Positions 58,601 to 64,000 of a stretch of DNA of 64,000 nucleotides are shown here, piece by piece. Positions within the stretch are counted from its first letter, which is position 1. Each line of letters opens with the position of its first letter. The stretch comes from Prauserella_A sp040635515 (GTDB lineage Bacteria; Actinomycetota; Actinomycetes; Mycobacteriales; Pseudonocardiaceae). The DNA lies in contig JBEYHY010000002.1 in NCBI GenBank assembly GCA_040635515.1, forward strand, positions 804,189-868,188, in the 5' to 3' direction. The notes beneath the pieces are model-generated. The model worked only from the letters and a program-made list of their open reading frames with translations. It did not search any database and was not told where the DNA came from. A program made the position numbers and the translations under genes.

Positions 58601-59818
58601 AACCAAGAACGGCTCCGGAAGCTGTTGTACGTCATGGGACTCAACGAGACGACCTACGGCAATGAACGGCGCCACAAGTTCTTCCGCAAAATCCAGTCAC
58701 ACGACGACCTTGCAGGCAGGCTCACCGACGACGGCGCCGCGTTGGTCAAGGTCCTCACGACACTGGAGCAACATCCGGTACCAGGGCTCGGCAGGATGGA
58801 ATGGTTGCTGAAGTACAAGTTCTCGCGCCGAATGCTATTCGGGAAAGACTTCCATTTCGCCGATGCGATCGACGAGGGTTTCACCGGTGATCCGATTCGA
58901 TCGGTGGCGATCATTCCGACCAGTGAACTATCGATCTATGCCAGGGACTATGAGCTAGCGGACATGGAACTGCCTGAACGCCCGGAGGATTACGACACCT
59001 ACGCCGTGGTCTGGTGGTCCGGTGACCCGGCAGGACCCGCGGGTGGGCGGATTCCCTACCGCAGGCACGGGTTCACCATCCAGCTTGAGCAAGCCGATCA
59101 CGTCAGTGCATCGGGCTCGCAGGGCGATCCGTGGGTAGAGGGCAGCCGGATGGTCGTGGTGCCGGGCACCGGCAATACCTCGATGGCCGAGGCCGATGCC
59201 GCGCTCACGGCCATGCTACGCGAGGAGATTCGCAAGTACGCGCTGTCTCAATTGCCACCACGACATCAGAGCCGATTCACCCGGAGCATGGTGATGGGAC
59301 ACGTTTCCGGTCATATGGCGGGCTATGCCGTCGGCTTGGCGACGTGGGGAGTGGATTCGAGACTGCTTCTGGCGACGTTGGCGCAGAACTTGTACACGTC
59401 GATCGTCAATCCCATTGTCTTGCACAACAAGGAGGATCGGGATCCTGGCGCGGCGGCGGCGGCGATAAGGATGACGGCGAGCTGGCGAGGGGGGTTGGCC
59501 GGGCCGGGGTTGAGCAGGCTCCGCGGCGCTGCGCACGAGATCACGGCGAAATGGGGCAAACTCGCCGATCGATACGGAGTCAGTCTTCCCACGCCACCGG
59601 AGTTGCCCTCGCCTTTGGCGACACCGGGCGACCGCGAGACGCTGTCCGCACGGGTGCATCAGATGGCGCCGAAATTGGCCGCCGCGCTCGGTGCGGAGGA
59701 GGAGACAGTCCGTTCGTTGCCGGAGGATTTGCTGAAACAGGGCAGTTTCGGCGAAATGGTGCGTGGTCTCAGCGACGTGCGCTGGGAAGGCGACAGCAGT
59801 ACAATCCTGCTTACCTAG
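55565..59818 (+). CDS. Very large protein of unknown family (about 1417 residues)
   Basis: No recognised domain. ATG 55565 has no ribosome site and the first 15-20 codons overlap an antisense fragment, so the true start may be further in (for example ATG 55715) or the 5' end may be lost. The protein alternates beta-rich modules (SEVRIRVRLSDPEFAESAATAEIAFEVS at about 137; RVNLRLRQNVDDAEFLGMTG at about 515; PLSWRIRWRDHDVVVDIAVD at about 668) with Pro/Val-rich linkers and helical stretches (about 800-960). Near the C-terminus (about 1241-1280) comes a long hydrophobic region (GHVSGHMAGYAVGLATW, LLLATLAQNLYTSIVNPIV) followed by a charged tail. This layout resembles the modular, very large secreted or toxin-scaffold proteins of actinomycetes, but that is only a structural impression. 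Confidence 0.65.
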   Translation: MVVAEQHGGSDEADLYLNGYYTATQRRAFDDTEWLRLAVEARDPAAHPVNMLPALPPLPVESEESPSLLDAGDRMALLTGQPRDLPLVAELTEHLNERFDGELDPQETERRLRERFARLVGEDGDGWQVGASEVRIRVRLSDPEFAESAATAEIAFEVSERDTVGESFGETTVITETGARATVVPTRDRTISGTQVTGDAPGRPDFPPVTVRELTERHRIARHLVRAIEEGIPVDAHMREQLHQYLDEFENNNAFADAAAGGDGHLFVLHGEKVSAVVRHVITTRDDNASLVASADGKVIHQWGDPGDPRGNPGVVHKLTAYTSTGAELGTTRVMGTMLTETAAEDAHAYGLAVLEGDVPPQLRTEGTDEDRARQALRRLTKNGQHEPSGGFLRELTMRRGARSQGNAIAPVREMVMQLAQEFGLVPDANFVPNGVSPAGDVAMSYWKRFAQSLGLDTSANPSARRQRIDNMTELNHLVRRENLLAEYRAFTRNGLRKTVDVPGRRFLADPDSVRVNLRLRQNVDDAEFLGMTGPAGGAEEFGVFRVPVTVVAELQANGVVKAERRRFGSALVYAPVSALGGHTAEDNVVAAQTPVAAERTEPVELAPSVGHSTEVRSLPASEQPVLEPVSLPTLPPRPGSDVRGVADAALAFFERSGMGYRPTGSPLSWRIRWRDHDVVVDIAVDPSAAEARILPPEFTVHTRQKDGTPETVAVPATPVRVVLPAYPDVTAGLAHLVGATLETATAALPSALDGWADKMVADHYDAPAPPESSNETPATPLQVEDAREVAFPKRWKATEEALREASALSERLLVGATVSSAAELAERTHGLVTRLNDLADGHDAPRGDTRYAARRHFAAGLRLLAADLSEASRTLEVMGTVGRRANGARRDLDAVKLLAFLDEDVERSAGRAHRMLSAVEERGERLLELEEPDRLVTVEEGERTSLFNRHPKPPLRFRPSEADVAHVDTVLSLLADVETDLAKLNELGHSGTLAENFPAAVLNQHTPDLVHNQERLRKLLYVMGLNETTYGNERRHKFFRKIQSHDDLAGRLTDDGAALVKVLTTLEQHPVPGLGRMEWLLKYKFSRRMLFGKDFHFADAIDEGFTGDPIRSVAIIPTSELSIYARDYELADMELPERPEDYDTYAVVWWSGDPAGPAGGRIPYRRHGFTIQLEQADHVSASGSQGDPWVEGSRMVVVPGTGNTSMAEADAALTAMLREEIRKYALSQLPPRHQSRFTRSMVMGHVSGHMAGYAVGLATWGVDSRLLLATLAQNLYTSIVNPIVLHNKEDRDPGAAAAAIRMTASWRGGLAGPGLSRLRGAAHEITAKWGKLADRYGVSLPTPPELPSPLATPGDRETLSARVHQMAPKLAAALGAEEETVRSLPEDLLKQGSFGEMVRGLSDVRWEGDSSTILLT

Positions 59819-59833
59819 GGAACAGGTGAACAG

Positions 59834-62065
59834 GTGAGCGTTGAGTTCGTCGCTGGCAAAGGGCCTTTCTCAACGCAGCGAATCGTAGGCGGCGATGCCA
59901 GCGATAACAGAATCGACCTACGTGTCGTTTACGCGCCATCGGAAAGCCTGGCCAAAGCGGACGATGAGGTGCTTTGGCACACGTTGTCCGGCGAACTGCT
60001 CTCTGGCCTGTTCAAAGCGGCCCAGGTTTGGAAGATGGAAACTCGGCGCAAAAGTTTGAGTACCAAACTCATTCCGATGGGGATACAAACGGCGGTAATA
60101 TTTTCGTTCGGAGCTGCGCTAAATACTCTGAACCTGGCGGCCCAGACGATTGGCGCGAACCTGGTTGGTCAGATCAGTATGGTGCTCGCCCGATATAAAA
60201 ACAGCAGGGGAACTAAGCTGATCTCTGCGATCTGGGACGATAAGCGAAGGGAAAGACTTGGCGACGAGAGGCTGGATGGTCCGGTGGTGTTACACCGGCA
60301 CGCCGAACACGCGGTCGGAATGCTGGCTGCGGGTGCTGAGATTCTCAAGCGTATGCGGTCCGAGGTCGAGTCGAGTCTCTTCGGAGCGAACATAGCGTTG
60401 TCAAGCGAAAGCTTGTTCGACGATCCCTCGATGTTGCTCGACGCGGCTGCTGAGGATCTTGTGGCACACGCCAAGGCTAGGCGGGATGTAGTCAATGCCG
60501 CTATCGAATACGACACCGAGACCGGTGAACGGAATGTTGTGATCCGGACCCGCACGCCGAAACGGGGGAAGAATTCTCGATTGATTCGTCCGGTCACGAT
60601 CACGATACGACTCAGTCACGACCCGGCGATTCCAGATGACTTCTCTCCGTCCACAGTGCACAAGAAGTACTCGGTGCCCGAACGTCTGCTTTTCATGGCC
60701 ATTCCCCGATACTCGACGCCCGGTGAGCGGGCCGAGCAACTCGGCGCCGAACTTGACCAGGTCATCGACAGAGAAGGCAGGCTGCAACCGATCGGGATGG
60801 GTGCTTTGTTTACCCAGGCCGGAGTCGTGGCGGCCTCGGACGGTGGAGCCAACGCCGTCTTTTCCGCGCTCGGTCCGGGTCGGGACCCGTCTGTCAGTCA
60901 GCAGCAACGCGACATAGCGAGACTCTCGGCGGTACGTGATATCACCGGGGTAGGAGAGGCAGCAGTCGAGGGGGTATTCCAGGTTGGGGCCATTCGACAG
61001 GGTTCTCAAAAGCGGCTCACCGGTCAGCTGGAACCGGTGGACACGTCGACGCCGACTGGCCGCGCTATGGATAACTATCTGAGAGTCGCGATCGCCGAGG
61101 CGAAGAAGATAATGGCGGCGACGGCCGCGTTGCATAAGCGGCATTCCGATCTGGTTTCGGACGAGGTTCGAGCTTGGCATCGCGACATGGCGGCGCGGTT
61201 CAATGGGTCCCTTTCAGTCGACCTTGAGGGTTTCCGGCAGCTTGTGCACAGCGGTGAACTCGTCGACAGCATTCCGCACCTCGCGGGAATCGAGCTCATC
61301 GGCGACAGGGAGGCCAGGCTGACAGTGGACAAGCTGAAGAAACCCGGCCCCGGCGGGGTTGCGGCGAAAACAGTGGGCAAGCATCCGCATCAGGTCGTCC
61401 TGCGGTTCATTCCCGCTGTTCCCGGACACTCCACGAGGCTTTTGCCCAATTCGGGCGATTCGTTGGCCATCGTTTCGGTGAGTTCGCAGGACGCGGCATC
61501 GGGATATGGTGAGCTACTAGCCCAGCTTGCGCTGCTTGTCAGCGCCTACCACAAGGCGCCGACCGGCGTGCCTGGCCTGGGAGCGTTGGCGTTGCAAGAG
61601 TTGGGTATGGGAGCTGTGCCCTCGATGGTGCGACGCACAGCCATGGACGTCTTGAAGGAAGGACCACTCCGGATGAGCGGGCTCGCCGCCCCCACCGGTA
61701 TCGCGGCGGGTTCCGCCTATGTCGGTGTGGCGACCCAAGCTTGGTATACCCGTCGCCAGTTCCTCGTTGACGAGACGTTGAGGATGCTGATGACCTGGGA
61801 CGGGAGCCCGGCCTCTCCACTACGGGACCAAATCGCCTACGAAACCCTCAAGCAGCTGCACCGCGTTGTCAGTGAGGTGTACTCCGACTACGTCACGCTC
61901 GCCGACAAGGCGGGCCTCTCCCGTGACCCCGACACCACACCATGGTCGTTCCGTGGCAGAACCGGAGAGAAGCCCGCGCTTTCGGCGCCAGTACCGCCGA
62001 TTCCGCCGGTGGACCCACCGGTGATCGGCGACCGGCGCCCGGTGCCACGAAAGCGGATCGACTGA
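59834..62065 (+). CDS. Second large protein of unknown family (743 residues), operon partner
   Basis: Starts at GTG 59834, 16 bp after the previous stop with AGGTGA upstream, so co-transcribed. No domain recognised. A hydrophobic region at about 85-115 (MGIQTAVIFSFGAALNTL, AAQTIGANLVGQISMVLA) mirrors the position of the hydrophobic block at the end of the upstream protein, as if one long protein had been split there. Later segments: HRHAEHAVGMLAAGAEIL, two strand-rich parts (RNVVIRTRTP, PVTITIRLSHD; HQVVLRFIPAVPG) and a second glycine-rich hydrophobic part near 620. C-terminus is Pro-rich (PVPPIPPVDPPVIG). Lower GC between 59.9 and 60.7 kb than around it. Function unknown. Confidence 0.65.
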   Translation: MSVEFVAGKGPFSTQRIVGGDASDNRIDLRVVYAPSESLAKADDEVLWHTLSGELLSGLFKAAQVWKMETRRKSLSTKLIPMGIQTAVIFSFGAALNTLNLAAQTIGANLVGQISMVLARYKNSRGTKLISAIWDDKRRERLGDERLDGPVVLHRHAEHAVGMLAAGAEILKRMRSEVESSLFGANIALSSESLFDDPSMLLDAAAEDLVAHAKARRDVVNAAIEYDTETGERNVVIRTRTPKRGKNSRLIRPVTITIRLSHDPAIPDDFSPSTVHKKYSVPERLLFMAIPRYSTPGERAEQLGAELDQVIDREGRLQPIGMGALFTQAGVVAASDGGANAVFSALGPGRDPSVSQQQRDIARLSAVRDITGVGEAAVEGVFQVGAIRQGSQKRLTGQLEPVDTSTPTGRAMDNYLRVAIAEAKKIMAATAALHKRHSDLVSDEVRAWHRDMAARFNGSLSVDLEGFRQLVHSGELVDSIPHLAGIELIGDREARLTVDKLKKPGPGGVAAKTVGKHPHQVVLRFIPAVPGHSTRLLPNSGDSLAIVSVSSQDAASGYGELLAQLALLVSAYHKAPTGVPGLGALALQELGMGAVPSMVRRTAMDVLKEGPLRMSGLAAPTGIAAGSAYVGVATQAWYTRRQFLVDETLRMLMTWDGSPASPLRDQIAYETLKQLHRVVSEVYSDYVTLADKAGLSRDPDTTPWSFRGRTGEKPALSAPVPPIPPVDPPVIGDRRPVPRKRID

Positions 62066-62072
62066 GCGCGAC

Positions 62073-64000
62073 TCAGGTGCTCGCGGCGTTGGTCGCCAAC
62101 AGCTTCCTGACGTCGGCGGCGAAGGTGTGGCCGAGCTGATCCAGTAACTCCAGCGCCTGTTCCCAGCACTGGACCGCTCTGGCCGTGTCGCCCAGTCCGT
62201 CGAAGGCGATACCGAGCGTCCGCAACACCAAGCCCTCGTCCGCGCGTGACTTCGCTTGGCGATGAAGCTCAAGCGCTTCGCGCAGTGGGACCACCGCTTC
62301 GGAGTGACGGTCGAGCTGGGTCAAAGCGCTTCCGAGGCCATGCCGGGTGAGGCCCCGGTTTCGCAGCTGTCCCTCTTTGTCGGACATGGTGATGCCCTGG
62401 CGGAACTGGTCTATGGCCTCGTCGTAACGGCCTGCTCGCAGATAGGCTTCGCCGAGATTGTTGACCAGCCCGGCTTCGAAGAACACGTCGCCGACTTCCT
62501 GCGCGATCCGGCGGGCCTTCTCGAATTCGCTGATCGCTTTCGGGTAGTCGTCGCGCAGCACGTGAGCGAACGCGAGGTTGCCGACCGCCCTGCACAATGT
62601 CTGCTGTTCCCCGAGTTCGGTGCGGATCGCGACCGACGCCGCGAAGAACTCCGCCGCCGTGTCGAGATCCCGGTCTCCGCGTGAGCGACGCCGAGGTCGT
62701 TGAGGGCCCAGCCTTCGCCCCGGCTATCGCCGGCGGCCTTTGCCGCGGCGAGCCCCTTCTTGCCGATCTCCAGCCACATACTCCGGTCGCTGGTGAGTCG
62801 GAAATGTGCTTGCAGCGCGATGGCAAGCCGCCACGCCGCGTCGGGTAGCTCGTGCTCGATCGCGGCATCGACCGCGTTGGCCAGAGTCGGGCTTTCCGCG
62901 TCCAGCCAATGAAGCGCTTTGTCCTTGTCGCTGAATTCCGGGAGATAGGGCGGTTCGGCATCCCACACCGGAAGTTCGATCGGATCTTCGGGGAGCAGGC
63001 TCCGTCGTGCCGCTACCGCACTGTGGGAAAGCCAACCCGATAATCGGCTGACTGCCGCGGTTCGACGGTCGGTGTCTTCGGTTTTGATGAGGTCGCGGGC
63101 GTAGTCTTTGAGGAGGTCGTGGAGGCGGTAGCGGTCGCCGTTGGTGATGGTGACGAGGTGTTCGTCGACGAGGTGGTCGAGGACTCTTCTGGTGTGGGTG
63201 GGGGTGTGTCCGGCGAGTGCGGCGGTGGAGTTGGCGGTGAAGTCTTCGCCGGGGTGGAGGCCGAGGAGGCGGAATACGGTTTGTGCTTCGGTGGTGAGTG
63301 CTTGGTAGGAGAGGTCGAAGGCGGCTCGGACTCGTCGGGTTCCGGCGGCGAGTTCGCTCATGCGGTCGCTTGCTTGGTGGAGGCGGGTGGCGAGGTCTTG
63401 GAATTTCCAGGCGGGGCGTGCTTGGAGGCGGTGGGCGACGAGGGCGATGGCGAGGGGGAGTCGGCCGCAGAGTTCGATGACGTTGCGGGTTCCGGTGGGT
63501 TCGGCGTTGACGCGTTCGGGGCCGACGATGTGGGTGAGTAGTGCTGTGGCGTCGGTGGGGCTGAGGACGTCGAGGGGGAGGGTGTGGGTGCCGTCGAGGG
63601 CGAGTGTTCGGCGGCTGGTGATGAGGACGAGGTGGGTGGGGCCTGCGGGTAGGAGGGGTTGGACTTGTTCGGCGGTGGCGGCGTTGTCGAGGAGGACGAG
63701 GGTTTTTTTGCCGTGGAGGCGGTCGCGGTAGAGGGCGGCTCTGCTGTCGAGGTCGTGGGGGATTTGGTCGCCGGGGACGTCGAGGAGGTGGAGGAAGGAG
63801 GCTAGGACGGTGCTGGGGTCGGCGGGTGGTTGGGGGGCGTGGCCGTGGAGGTCGACGTAGAGTTGCTGGTCGCCGTATTTGCCTGCGGCGAGGAGTTGGT
63901 GGGCTAGGCGGACGGCGAGGCGGGTTTTGCCGACGCCTGCCATGCCGACGATGTTGGCGATGGTGGTGGCGGTGTGGTGTTCGGCGTTGCGGGCGGCGCG
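62073..64000 (-). pseudogene. NB-ARC/TPR (AfsR-like STAND) regulator, frameshifted, 5' end beyond the window
   Basis: Reading leftwards from the edge: P-loop GMAGVGKTRLAV, Walker B KKTLVLLDN, the NB-ARC GxP motif ELCGRLPLAIALVA, winged helix VFRLLGLHPGEDFT ... DRYRLHDLLKDYAR, then TPR repeats. Near 62675-62690 the frame breaks: one frame ends LNDLGVAHAE..., while the continuing TPR sequence (DRDLDTAAEFFAASVAIRTELG, FEKARRIAQEVGDVFFEAGLV, YDEAIDQFRQG) is in another frame down to the stop at 62073. One base lost or gained explains it. Such proteins switch on ATP binding and activate secondary metabolism or conflict genes. The NB-ARC half uses very different codons from the TPR half. Either a sequencing error or a recently inactivated regulator. 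Confidence 0.75.

Noticed and set aside
63100..64000. G/T-rich tract considered as a tandem repeat or CRISPR-like region
   Set aside because: No repeated unit; it translates on the minus strand to a clean NB-ARC domain, so the skew is codon bias.

Overview
The window is a stretch of a high-GC actinomycete chromosome. The near-universal G/C third positions, long antisense reading frames, many TetR/LysR/IclR/Lrp regulators, STAND-type (LuxR-ATPase and NB-ARC/TPR) regulators and siderophore uptake genes fit a soil Pseudonocardiaceae-like organism (Amycolatopsis relatives). That placement is an inference; no marker gene is present. I see no rRNA, tRNA or CRISPR.

Layout. (1) 1-11.6 kb, plus strand: a tightly coupled acyl-CoA catabolic operon with thioesterase tail, thiolase, MaoC hydratase, SDR, CaiC-like acyl-CoA ligase, a three-piece biotin-dependent acyl-CoA carboxylase with a separate 71-residue carrier, and a double-VOC/enoyl-CoA hydratase fusion. 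A YkvI-like membrane protein, a strong terminator and a TetR regulator follow. (2) 11.6-21.9 kb: methyltransferase, XRE-cupin regulator, and a tandem-HTH Lrp regulator divergent from a LysA-type decarboxylase/transporter/D-aminoacylase operon. Then come a hypothetical protein and an amidase/TetR pair sharing a perfect 18-bp palindrome. (3) 21.9-27 kb: DinB, metallo-hydrolase, FMN-binding, serine hydrolase, SDR and LysR genes. (4) 27-28.3 kb: a low-GC scar holding a signal-peptide stub, a possible toxin tail and an Imm26-type immunity gene broken by an in-frame stop. (5) 28.3-36.6 kb: a complete betaine-demethylation cluster. Its enolase keeps every residue I recall as diagnostic of hydroxyproline betaine epimerase (HpbD), and it has a Rieske oxygenase, a reductase, two flavin oxidases, an aldehyde dehydrogenase and a divergent LysR regulator.

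(6) 36.6-46.3 kb: a single-gene SF1 helicase with a C-terminal DUF2726-like nuclease domain (defence candidate), a small membrane protein under a palindrome, a carboxylesterase pseudogene, a DUF6585-like protein, a four-gene siderophore ABC importer and a lid-less alpha/beta hydrolase. (7) 46.4-53.4 kb: a seven-gene operon of unknown substrate (SsuABC-type transporter, divergent M19 dipeptidase, DUF3726-like protein, IclR, unknown 581-residue protein). (8) 53.7-64 kb: a LuxR-family ATPase that has lost its C-terminal half at a junction near 55.46 kb. Two adjoining very large proteins of no recognised family (1417 and 743 residues) follow, with an NB-ARC/TPR regulator whose frame is broken and whose NTPase half uses codons unlike its surroundings. 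This last block, with the toxin/immunity scar, is the most likely place for something undescribed.
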